From assembly GCA_934667575.1 (NCBI GenBank), contig CAKUME010000029.1, forward strand, positions 1 through 8,939: a stretch of DNA of 8,939 nucleotides. Direction: 5' to 3'. Position numbers and translations under genes: made by a program. Position 1 is the stretch's first letter; the number at the start of each line of letters is the position of its first letter. The notes beneath the pieces were generated by a model, which worked only from the letters and a program-made list of their open reading frames with translations, was not told where the DNA came from and did no database searches. Below are positions 1 to 5,579 of this stretch, in pieces. The stretch comes from an uncultured Eubacteriales bacterium. GTDB lineage: Bacteria > Bacillota > Clostridia > Oscillospirales > Acutalibacteraceae.

Positions 1-313
1 CGGCCGACGCGCCCTCGAGCGTGAGCGCCGAGGCGTGAATTTCGATGCTCTGGTTTTTGCCCTGCGACTGCACCAGCGTGCCGGTGGCGGAAATGGCCGA
101 GCCGATGAACCACTTTTGCACTTCTGCGTAATTGGGCAGCTGATCGTCATACACGATCTGCATATCGCGCAGCACCGTGCCGTCGTAAAAGCTGATAAAG
201 CCGAAGCTCTTCTGGCGTCGATGGTTGCGAATCCAGCCCTGCACCGTCACCTCCTGCCCGAGCCAGCGCTGCGGCTCGGCGTATAAATCCTTCAAATCCA
301 ATGTGGCAGCCAT
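1..313 (-). CDS. asnS: Asparaginyl-tRNA synthetase, N-terminal part (runs off left edge)
   Basis: Only the first 104 codons are in the window. The product is expected to charge tRNA-Asn with asparagine in the cytoplasm. The visible part is the class IIb anticodon-binding OB-fold (about residues 18-103). It contains the stretch VTVQGWIRN (22-30), then KSFGFISFYDG (35-45) and LRDMQIVYD (48-56), a pattern typical of bacterial AsnRS. AspRS and LysRS have related OB folds but do not usually show the KSFGFI..DG signature this cleanly. The catalytic core lies outside, so intactness cannot be judged. The start is the ATG at 313-311, preceded by a good ribosome binding site (AAGGAAGG, 6 nt upstream). 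The gene is divergent from fba and has its own sigma-A-like promoter close upstream, so its leader is short. Confidence 0.9.
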   Translation of the reverse strand, partial: MAATLDLKDLYAEPQRWLGQEVTVQGWIRNHRRQKSFGFISFYDGTVLRDMQIVYDDQLPNYAEVQKWFIGSAISATGTLVQSQGKNQSIEIHASALTLEGASA

Positions 314-354
314 AGGTAGCCTTCCTTTCTCACGGGAAATCCATGTTACCTTTC

Positions 355-383
355 AGTTTACCAAGATGTGCGCGCAAAGTCAA
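355..383 (-). promoter_or_regulatory. Probable sigma-A promoter of asnS
   Basis: On the minus strand, TTGACT (383-378) and TAAACT (360-355) are separated by exactly 17 nt. This is a good match to the housekeeping consensus. The start of transcription would fall near 348, about 35 nt upstream of the asnS ATG. That leaves room for the ribosome binding site but not for a T-box leader. Confidence 0.6.
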
Positions 384-393
384 GAACGAATTG

Positions 394-426
394 AAAAAAA
401 ATGCAAAAAAACGGGCCGCGCGCCCG
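394..426 (-). terminator. Terminator-like hairpin facing asnS
   Basis: Read on the minus strand, a GC stem CGGGC/GCCCG (412-426, 5-nt loop) is followed directly by seven T and, three bases later, by eight more T. This has the form of an intrinsic terminator, although the stem is short. It lies upstream of the proposed asnS promoter and behind the fba promoter, so it could stop antisense transcription entering asnS from the fba side. It could also simply be a GC/AT boundary in the spacer. Confidence 0.4.
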
Positions 427-432
427 CCATGC

Positions 433-462
433 AATTTTGTGGCCGTCCGCAGGCACAAAATT
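433..462. repeat. Inverted repeat upstream of fba promoter
   Basis: AATTTTGTG (433-441) and CACAAAATT (454-462) are perfect 9-bp inverted arms around a 12-nt centre. The right arm overlaps an 11-bp copy (450-460) of the CAGGCACAAAA motif that recurs in the fba leader. It sits just upstream of the fba -35 box. This is a possible protein-binding site or hairpin, with no function shown. Confidence 0.45.
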
Positions 463-474
463 CTGCCGGTGCCC

Positions 475-502
475 TTGATTTTTGGCGCATTTCGGGTATA
501 AT
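475..502 (+). promoter_or_regulatory. Probable sigma-A promoter of fba
   Basis: TTGATT (475-480) and a perfect TATAAT (497-502) are separated by 16 nt. Transcription would begin near 509, giving a leader of about 55 nt that contains the direct repeat at 510-546 and the GGAGG at 550-554. Confidence 0.7.
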
Positions 503-509
503 ATAGTAG

Positions 510-546
510 CAGGGACAAAACAGTTTTTTTGTCAGGCACAAAACAG
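510..546 (+). repeat. 14-bp direct repeat in the fba leader
   Basis: CAGGGACAAAACAG (510-523) and CAGGCACAAAACAG (533-546) differ at one base and are spaced 23 bp start to start, close to two helical turns. An 11-bp copy, CAGGCACAAAA, is also at 450-460. The T-run 524-530 followed by GT lies between them and can pair weakly with ACAAAA on either side. The repeats cover the expected transcription start and extend almost to the ribosome binding site, which suits an operator or leader control element. Confidence 0.5.
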
Positions 547-563
547 GACGGAGGTACAAATCT

Positions 564-1427
564 ATGTTAGTTTCGGCTCAGGAAATGCTCACCAAAGCAA
601 AGGCCGGTCATTATGCGGTCGGTCAGTTTAACATCAACAATCTCGAATGGACGAAGGCAGTTCTGCTCACGGCGCAGGAGTGCAATTCTCCGGTGATCCT
701 CGGTGTGTCCGAGGGCGCAGGCAAATATATGTGCGGCTTCAAAACGGTGGCCGCAATGGTTTCCGCGATGGTCGAGAGCCTGAATATCACGGTTCCGGTG
801 GCGCTGCACCTGGATCATGGTACTTATGAAGGCGCCAAGGCGTGCATCGAGGCGGGCTTCTCCTCGATCATGTTCGACGGCTCGCACTATCCGATTGACG
901 AAAACGTGGAAAAAACCAAAGAGCTCGTTGCGATCTGCAAAGCGCGCGGCCTGTCGCTCGAAGCGGAAGTGGGCGCGATCGGCGGCGAGGAAGACGGCGT
1001 GGTCGGCATGGGCGAATGCGCGGATCCGGATGAGTGCAAGCGCATTGCCGATTTGGGCGTGACCATGCTCGCAGCCGGCATCGGCAACATTCACGGCGTG
1101 TATCCGGCCAACTGGCCGGGCCTCTCGTTCTCCACGCTGGCGGCGGTGCAGGAAAAAACCGGCACCATGCCGCTCGTGCTGCACGGCGGCACCGGCATTC
1201 CGGACGATCAGATCCGCAAGGCCATTGACCTGGGCGTGTCCAAGATCAACGTGAACACCGAGTGCCAGCTCGTGTTTGCGGCGGCCACCCGCAAGTATAT
1301 CGAAGAAGGCAAGGACCTCAAGGGCAAGGGCTTCGATCCGCGCAAGCTGCTCGCGCCGGGCACCGAAGCCATCAAGGCCAAGGTTAAGGAAAAGATGGAG
1401 CTGTTCGGCTCGGTCAACAAGGCCTGA
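564..1427 (+). CDS. fba: Class II fructose-1,6-bisphosphate aldolase
   Basis: This 287-aa protein is expected to cleave fructose-1,6-bisphosphate reversibly to dihydroxyacetone phosphate and glyceraldehyde-3-phosphate in glycolysis and gluconeogenesis. It is a cytoplasmic zinc-dependent TIM barrel. Class II landmarks are visible: LHLDHG (81-86) with the likely catalytic Asp84 and zinc ligand His85; EAEVGAIGGEED (133-144); GIGNIHGVYP (172-181) with His177; LHGGTGIP (206-213) with His207; and INVNTE (228-233). Length matches the short class II enzymes of Bacillota (about 285 aa). The start is the ATG with GGAGG 9 nt upstream (550-554), and the protein begins in the usual MLVSAQEML manner. It has its own promoter and terminator, so it is probably transcribed alone. 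Tagatose-bisphosphate aldolase (GatY/KbaY) is the closest alternative, but no tagatose or galactitol genes are nearby. Confidence 0.93.
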   Translation: MLVSAQEMLTKAKAGHYAVGQFNINNLEWTKAVLLTAQECNSPVILGVSEGAGKYMCGFKTVAAMVSAMVESLNITVPVALHLDHGTYEGAKACIEAGFSSIMFDGSHYPIDENVEKTKELVAICKARGLSLEAEVGAIGGEEDGVVGMGECADPDECKRIADLGVTMLAAGIGNIHGVYPANWPGLSFSTLAAVQEKTGTMPLVLHGGTGIPDDQIRKAIDLGVSKINVNTECQLVFAAATRKYIEEGKDLKGKGFDPRKLLAPGTEAIKAKVKEKMELFGSVNKA

Positions 1428-1454
1428 TTTTTTCGATTGAATTAAGACAAACAT

Positions 1455-1508
1455 GAAAAAGAGCACATCGAACGGCTCCGGCTGCGGAGCGGTTCGGTGT
1501 GCTTTTTT
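1455..1508. terminator. Bidirectional terminator between fba and ypeB
   Basis: A long stem runs from AGCACA (1462-1467) through CGAAC and GCTCC to GGAGC, GTTCG and TGTGCT (1498-1503). It has one wobble pair, one G-G mismatch and the loop GGCTGC. Six T follow on the plus strand (1503-1508). The A-rich 5' side (AAAAAG, 1456-1461) supplies a T-run on the minus strand. It should end both fba and the convergent ypeB transcript. Confidence 0.85.
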
Positions 1509-1538
1509 GCGCTGCACGGCCAAACGATGCGGCACGGC

Positions 1539-2876
1539 TTACATGACCAGCCGCGCCGATTCGGATTGCAGCACAATTTGAATGTTGCGCTCCGCGCCGG
1601 TGGCGGTGTCGAGATACACCAGCACCGGCTCGCCGCCCACCCCGGCGCAGCTGAATTCCCAGCAGTCGGCTTCCCCGCCGCCCGAGGTGGGAATCACCGC
1701 GCGGCGCGGTGCAGCGGTCACGGTGAGCAGCGGGCTGAGCCGCTGCTGCGCATCGTCGGCCGAAACGGCCGGTTCGGCGAACGTGCGCGCCGTGTGATTC
1801 ATCACATAGCCCGCTGCATCCAGCCCGACGGCCGCGCCGGTGTCGAGCGCGATCTGCACCTTCAGCTGGTCGGGGTAGCAGCGCACGCCGTCCTGCTCGG
1901 CGGCAAACTGCACGGTGAGCACCGCGCCCTGCTGCACATAGCCCGTCGGCTCAAAGCCCGTGTAGCCCACCGACGTTAAAAACACGCACGCATTGCGCAG
2001 CCCCTGCTCGGCGGACAGCGTGGCCGACGCCACCGCCCGCGCGTCGGTATAGCGCACCAGCAGCGCGCCCGCGCGCGACACCGCAAAGCTGCGCGTGCCG
2101 CCCGAAAAGGTGTAGCAGGGCAAAGCACCGCCCACGGCCGCACCCTCGCGCAGCGCCGTGTCGCCCAGTTCGCCCAGCGTGAGCAGCTCCTGCGCGGTGC
2201 GCAGCGCCACCTCGGAGCCATAGTCGGACAGCGGAGCGGTCATGCGCGGCTCCGCCTGCTCCGCCCGGTCGGAAAACGGCCCGTCGTAGACCAGCGTTGG
2301 GTAGCTTTCGAGCGCGTCGGCCGCCTCGCGAAAGCCGTCTGTGACCGCGGGCGCATTTGCTGCCGCGAGCAGCGGCTCCTGTGTGAACGCGGCGTCGGCG
2401 TTTTGCGCCTTGGCATCGGCCAGCGCGGCGTTGAGCTGCGCCGCATAGCGATAAAGCGCCAGCAGCGCATCGGCGCTGCTCTCCGGCTCCTGCCCGGCCG
2501 CGCGCGCCGCGGTGAGCGCCTGCGCATATTCGCCGGCCTGCGACAAAAAGCGGTAGGCGCCGTCCATGGGCGCGCCGGACACCGGCAGACGGCTCAGCGC
2601 GGACTTGGCGCAGCCCGCGTCGCGCAGCAGTTCGGCCGAAAGCAGCGTTTGCTCCGGCAGCGAACGGGTATACATCAGCTTGTTCAGCGTGAATTCCATA
2701 TCGGACGTATATTCCGACAGCTCGGCCCATGCGCGCTGCTGTGCGTTTTCGAGCCGCACGCGCCACCGGTGCGCCGAGGCCCAGCCCACTGCCGCCAGCC
2801 CCACGGCCACTGCCAGCGCCGCCGTGGCAAACGAGATCATCCGCACACGCGCGCGGCGGCTGAATGAATGTGTCAT
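1539..2876 (-). CDS. ypeB: Spore germination protein YpeB
   Basis: This 445-aa protein resembles YpeB in length (about 450 aa) and order of features. A basic N-terminus and one membrane helix (about residues 14-33) come first. Next is the YpeB N-terminal helical domain, with conserved-looking stretches QQRAWAELSEY (46-56), LLRDAGCAKSALSRLPV (83-99) and FLSQAGEYA (110-118), and then YPTLVYDGPFSD (192-203). The C-terminal part contains PepSY-like segments (about 285-440). In Bacillus, YpeB and the cortex-lytic enzyme SleB are mutually dependent in the dormant spore, and YpeB is cleaved during germination. Usually sleB lies directly upstream in the same operon; here the upstream neighbour is a divergent cysteine desulfurase, so ypeB stands alone. 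The start is the ATG at 2876 with GAGG about 8 nt upstream. A sigma-G/F-like -10 box lies about 35 bp upstream. The gene is convergent with fba and shares its terminator. Confidence 0.88.
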   Translation of the reverse strand: MTHSFSRRARVRMISFATAALAVAVGLAAVGWASAHRWRVRLENAQQRAWAELSEYTSDMEFTLNKLMYTRSLPEQTLLSAELLRDAGCAKSALSRLPVSGAPMDGAYRFLSQAGEYAQALTAARAAGQEPESSADALLALYRYAAQLNAALADAKAQNADAAFTQEPLLAAANAPAVTDGFREAADALESYPTLVYDGPFSDRAEQAEPRMTAPLSDYGSEVALRTAQELLTLGELGDTALREGAAVGGALPCYTFSGGTRSFAVSRAGALLVRYTDARAVASATLSAEQGLRNACVFLTSVGYTGFEPTGYVQQGAVLTVQFAAEQDGVRCYPDQLKVQIALDTGAAVGLDAAGYVMNHTARTFAEPAVSADDAQQRLSPLLTVTAAPRRAVIPTSGGGEADCWEFSCAGVGGEPVLVYLDTATGAERNIQIVLQSESARLVM

Positions 2877-2910
2877 CGTTCATGCCTCATTTCTGCGAAT
2901 ATTTTACCCG

Positions 2911-2939
2911 TAGTATGCCCGGCAGGCGCAAAAAATTGC
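2911..2939 (-). promoter_or_regulatory. Candidate forespore (sigma-G/F) promoter of ypeB
   Basis: On the minus strand, CATACTA (2917-2911) fits the CATNHTA -10 consensus of SigF/SigG exactly. At 17 nt upstream, GCAAT (2939-2935) is only a partial match (3 of 5) to the GHATR -35. Transcription would begin near 2904, giving a short leader with the GAGG ribosome binding site. The assignment rests mainly on the -10 box and on the fact that sleB-ypeB is a SigG target in Bacillus. Confidence 0.4.
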
Positions 2940-2948
2940 GCGGCGCTG

Positions 2949-2977
2949 TTGCGAAACGTGCAAAAATATCGTATAAT
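2949..2977 (+). promoter_or_regulatory. Probable sigma-A promoter of the desulfurase-thiI operon
   Basis: TTGCGA (2949-2954), a 17-nt spacer and a perfect TATAAT (2972-2977). Transcription would start near 2984, about 35 nt before the desulfurase ATG. Confidence 0.7.
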
Positions 2978-3018
2978 AAGAATTCAACGATGCAACAAAG
3001 CAGAAAGGCGGCTTCATC

Positions 3019-4158
3019 ATGCGGGAAGCATATCTGGATAACAGCGCGACCACGCCGGTGTGCCCGGAGGCGGCGCAAAAAGCGGTGCAGCTGATGACGG
3101 AGATCTACGGCAATCCCTCGTCGCTGCACACCAAGGGAATTGCAGCGCAGCGCGAGCTGGAAAGCGCGCGCGAAACACTGGCGGGCGCACTGCACTGCCG
3201 CCCCGACGAGCTGACCTTTACCTCGGGCGGCACCGAAGCGAACAATCTGGCGCTGTTCGGCGCGGCCATGGCGCGCCGCCGCCGCGGCAACCGGATCGTG
3301 ATCTCGGCCGTGGAGCATTCCTCGGTGATCGAGTCGGCCGCCGAGCTCGAAAAGCAGGGCTTTGAGGTGGTGCGCGTGATGCCCGACGAATGGGGCCGCA
3401 TTCCCGCCGAGGCGATGATGAATGCGATCACGCCGGACACGATTCTGGCGTCGATGGAGCTGGTGAACAACGAAACGGGCGCAATTCAGCCGGTGGCCTG
3501 CATGGCGCGTGCGGTAAAGCGCACCGGCGCGCCGGCGCTGATTCATGTGGACGCGGTGCAGGCGTTTGGCAAGCTGCCGGTGAACCCCGCTCAGCTCGGC
3601 GCGCAGCTGCTCACCGTGACCGCGCACAAAATCCGCGGCCCCAAGGGCACCGGCGCGCTTTATGCCGCGCGGGGCACGCATTTGGTGCCGCGCGTGTTTG
3701 GCGGCGAGCAGGAAAAAAAGCTGCGCCCCGGCACCGAGGCACTGCCGCTCATTGCGGCGTTTGGCACGGCGGTGGCCATGCTGCCGCCGCTGCCCGATGC
3801 GCTGCGCCATGCCGAAGCGCTGCGCACGCAGCTGCTCAACGGGCTGCATGCGCTCCATGCGGGCATTGTGGTGAACTCGCCCGCCGACGCGCTGCCCTAT
3901 GTGGTAAACTTTTCGGTGCCGGGGCTGCGTTCCGAAACGCTGCTGCACCATCTGGCGGCAGGCGGCGTATATGTGTCGAGCGGATCGGCGTGCGCACGCG
4001 GGCACAAGAGCCATGTGCTCACCGCAATGGGCCTGCCCGCCGACCGCGTGGATTCGGCCGTGCGCGTCAGCTTTGGGCACACAAACACCGCGGAGGATGT
4101 GGATCAGCTGCTCGCGGTGCTGGCCGACGGGCTGCGCACGCTCACACGCCGCCGCTGA
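3019..4158 (+). CDS. Cysteine desulfurase (NifS/IscS family, NifZ-like ThiI partner)
   Basis: This 379-aa PLP enzyme of the class V aminotransferase fold should convert L-cysteine to alanine and leave a persulfide on its active-site cysteine. The N-terminus AYLDNSATTPV (4-14) and GNPSSLH (31-37) are typical of the family. TSGGTEANN (68-76) is the PLP phosphate region, His100 stacks on PLP, HVDAVQ (176-181) holds the cofactor Asp178 and Gln181, and TAHKIRGPKG (201-210) carries the Schiff-base Lys204. SSGSACARG (320-328) carries the sulfur-transferring Cys325. The start is the ATG with AAAGG 10 nt upstream. thiI follows after 31 nt, so both are probably one operon. The desulfurase-thiI pairing resembles nifZ-thiI of Bacillus subtilis, where the desulfurase serves tRNA thiolation, so a dedicated role in 4-thiouridine formation is more likely than general Fe-S assembly. 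That assignment is inferred from context. No iscU or iscR is visible. Confidence 0.9.
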   Translation: MREAYLDNSATTPVCPEAAQKAVQLMTEIYGNPSSLHTKGIAAQRELESARETLAGALHCRPDELTFTSGGTEANNLALFGAAMARRRRGNRIVISAVEHSSVIESAAELEKQGFEVVRVMPDEWGRIPAEAMMNAITPDTILASMELVNNETGAIQPVACMARAVKRTGAPALIHVDAVQAFGKLPVNPAQLGAQLLTVTAHKIRGPKGTGALYAARGTHLVPRVFGGEQEKKLRPGTEALPLIAAFGTAVAMLPPLPDALRHAEALRTQLLNGLHALHAGIVVNSPADALPYVVNFSVPGLRSETLLHHLAAGGVYVSSGSACARGHKSHVLTAMGLPADRVDSAVRVSFGHTNTAEDVDQLLAVLADGLRTLTRRR

Positions 4159-4189
4159 GCGGCATTTGCAGAAAGGACGGGGAACAATC

Positions 4190-5365
4190 ATGCAGGAGAT
4201 CATCCTGATTAAAATGGGGGAGCTGACGCTCAAAGGGCTCAACAAGCATGTGTTTGAAGACGCGCTGCTGCGCAATTTGCGCCAGGCGCTGGCGCCGCTG
4301 GGCGAGGTGCGCGTGCGCAGCGCGCAGTCGGCCATTTATGTGGAGCCCAAAACACCGGACTACGATATGGACGAGGCCGCCGCGCGCGTGGGGCGCGTGT
4401 TCGGCATTGTGCAGTATGCGCGCGCATGCCAGGTGGAAAAAACGATGGACGCGGTGCGCGCGGGCGCGGCGGAGTATCTGGCGGCCGCGCTCGAGGACGC
4501 CCGCACCTTTAAGGTGAACGCGAAGCGCGCAGACAAGCGCTTTCCCGTGGGGTCGCCGGAAATCTGCGCGGAGCTGGGCGCCGATCTGTTGGCGCGGTTC
4601 CCGCATTTGTCGGTGGACGTGCACCAGCCGGATGTGACGGTGAACGTGGAGATCCGCGACTTTGGCGCTTATATTCACGGCACGCAGCTGCACGGCGCGG
4701 GCGGCATTCCGGTGGGCACCGGCGGCCGCGCGGCCGTGCTGATTTCGGGCGGCATCGACAGCCCGGTGGCGGCTTGGACGATCGCCAAGCGCGGCGTGGA
4801 GCTCACGCCGGTGCATTTTGCCAGCCCGCCCTACACGAGCGAGCGCGCCGAGCAAAAGGTGATCGATCTGCTCAAAAAGGTTTCGGCCTATTCCGGCCCG
4901 ATGACGCTGCGCATTGTGCCGTTCACCGAAATTCAGGAGCACATTGCGAACGACTGCCCCGAGGAGCTGTTCACAATTATTATGCGGCGCTATATGATGA
5001 AAATTGCGGAACGCATTGCGCAGCGCGCGCAGGCGCAGGCATTGGTGACGGGCGAAAGCCTGGGGCAGGTGGCCAGCCAAACGATTCAGGCCATTGGGTG
5101 CACCGATGAAGCGGTGAAAACCATGCCGGTGTTCCGCCCGCTGATCGGCATGGACAAAGAGGAGATCATCCGCATTGCGCGGCGCATCGACACGTTTGAA
5201 ACGTCGATTCTGCCGTATGAGGACTGCTGCACGGTGTTCACGCCCAAGCACCCGCGCACCCGCCCGATTCTGCACTATGTGGTGGAAGCCGAGCAGAAAA
5301 TGGACGAGGAAGCGCTGATCGCCCGCGCGATCGACGGCGTTCGCCGGGTGAAGATCGGCGAATAA
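4190..5365 (+). CDS. thiI: tRNA 4-thiouridine synthase ThiI, without rhodanese domain
   Basis: This 391-aa ThiI should adenylate uridine-8 of tRNA and replace the oxygen with sulfur to make 4-thiouridine. It starts IILIKMGELTLKGLNK (4-19), the usual ThiI opening, and continues through the N-terminal ferredoxin-like and THUMP domains (to about 165). The PP-loop ATPase domain follows, with the nucleotide-binding motif SGGIDSP (186-192), GESLGQVASQT (288-298) and PYEDCCTVF (342-350). Cys347 lies where Escherichia coli ThiI has Cys344. The E. coli rhodanese extension with the second catalytic cysteine is missing, as is normal for Bacillota ThiI of about 400 aa. Sulfur would then come directly from the desulfurase encoded just upstream. 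I chose the ATG at 4190 (AAAGGA at 4172-4177, just after the desulfurase stop). The frame is open further upstream, but that part overlaps the desulfurase and has no ThiI similarity. Confidence 0.93.
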   Translation: MQEIILIKMGELTLKGLNKHVFEDALLRNLRQALAPLGEVRVRSAQSAIYVEPKTPDYDMDEAAARVGRVFGIVQYARACQVEKTMDAVRAGAAEYLAAALEDARTFKVNAKRADKRFPVGSPEICAELGADLLARFPHLSVDVHQPDVTVNVEIRDFGAYIHGTQLHGAGGIPVGTGGRAAVLISGGIDSPVAAWTIAKRGVELTPVHFASPPYTSERAEQKVIDLLKKVSAYSGPMTLRIVPFTEIQEHIANDCPEELFTIIMRRYMMKIAERIAQRAQAQALVTGESLGQVASQTIQAIGCTDEAVKTMPVFRPLIGMDKEEIIRIARRIDTFETSILPYEDCCTVFTPKHPRTRPILHYVVEAEQKMDEEALIARAIDGVRRVKIGE

Positions 5366-5368
5366 AAG

Positions 5369-5411
5369 CCGATCGGCGCGCGCGCCGGGAAAAACCGCAC
5401 GCGCCGACCGG
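5369..5411 (+). repeat. GC-rich inverted repeat after thiI stop
   Basis: CCGATCGGCGCG (5369-5380) pairs with CGCGCCGACCGG (5400-5411) with one A-C mismatch around a 19-nt loop, starting 4 nt after the thiI stop codon. No T-run follows, so it is not a standard terminator. It could protect the 3' end of the mRNA or pause polymerase. The rest of 5412-5526 shows no gene or clear signal. Confidence 0.45.
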
Positions 5412-5526
5412 GTTACCGTTTAACGTGCGCGGAAAATTTGAGCCGGTGCATCCGCGCGGCGCAGGATCCCAAACGCTGCCGCATGGCGCAGTCGGCCTGC
5501 AAAACAACATATCTTCAAAAATCAAC

Positions 5527-5579
5527 ATCGCCGCTGCCGCAGCACAAGGGCTGCCCGCAGCGGCGATGGTTTTATTTTT
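5527..5579. terminator. Bidirectional terminator between thiI and the GH43 gene
   Basis: ATCGCCGCTGC (5527-5537) pairs perfectly with GCAGCGGCGAT (5557-5567). An inner stem GCAGC/GCTGC (5539-5543/5550-5554) has the loop ACAAGG. TTTTATTTTT follows on the plus strand (5570-5579). On the minus strand the stem is followed by GTTGATTTTTG. The plus-strand T-tract overlaps the stop codon of the convergent GH43 gene (5572-5574). Confidence 0.88.

Noticed and set aside
433..462. Rex (redox repressor) operator upstream of fba
   Set aside because: TTGTG and CACAA are present in inverted order, but the spacing between them is 12 nt, not the 8 nt of known Rex sites.
567..1535. 322-aa open frame antisense to fba, and similar long frames opposite ypeB, the desulfurase, thiI, GH43 and htrA (for example 2887-4335, 4142-5275, 5425-6573, 6540-7832)
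   Set aside because: They mirror confidently identified genes. GC-rich codon third positions keep these frames open, and their translations are rich in Arg, His and Ala with no recognisable motifs.
2927..2940. Short palindrome CGCAA-AAAA-TTGCG between ypeB and the desulfurase gene
   Set aside because: It is only 5 bp per arm in a region crowded by two divergent promoters. It cannot be told from chance without comparative data.
3971..4189. In-frame upstream extension of thiI into the desulfurase gene
   Set aside because: The extension overlaps desulfurase coding sequence and has no ThiI similarity. The ATG at 4190 has a ribosome binding site and gives the canonical N-terminus.
5238..5528. 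96-aa minus-strand open frame across the thiI end and the spacer
   Set aside because: More than a third of it overlaps the thiI 3' end in antisense, it has no convincing ribosome binding site, and it is Arg/Pro/Ser-rich with no motif. It also includes the GC stem at 5369-5411.
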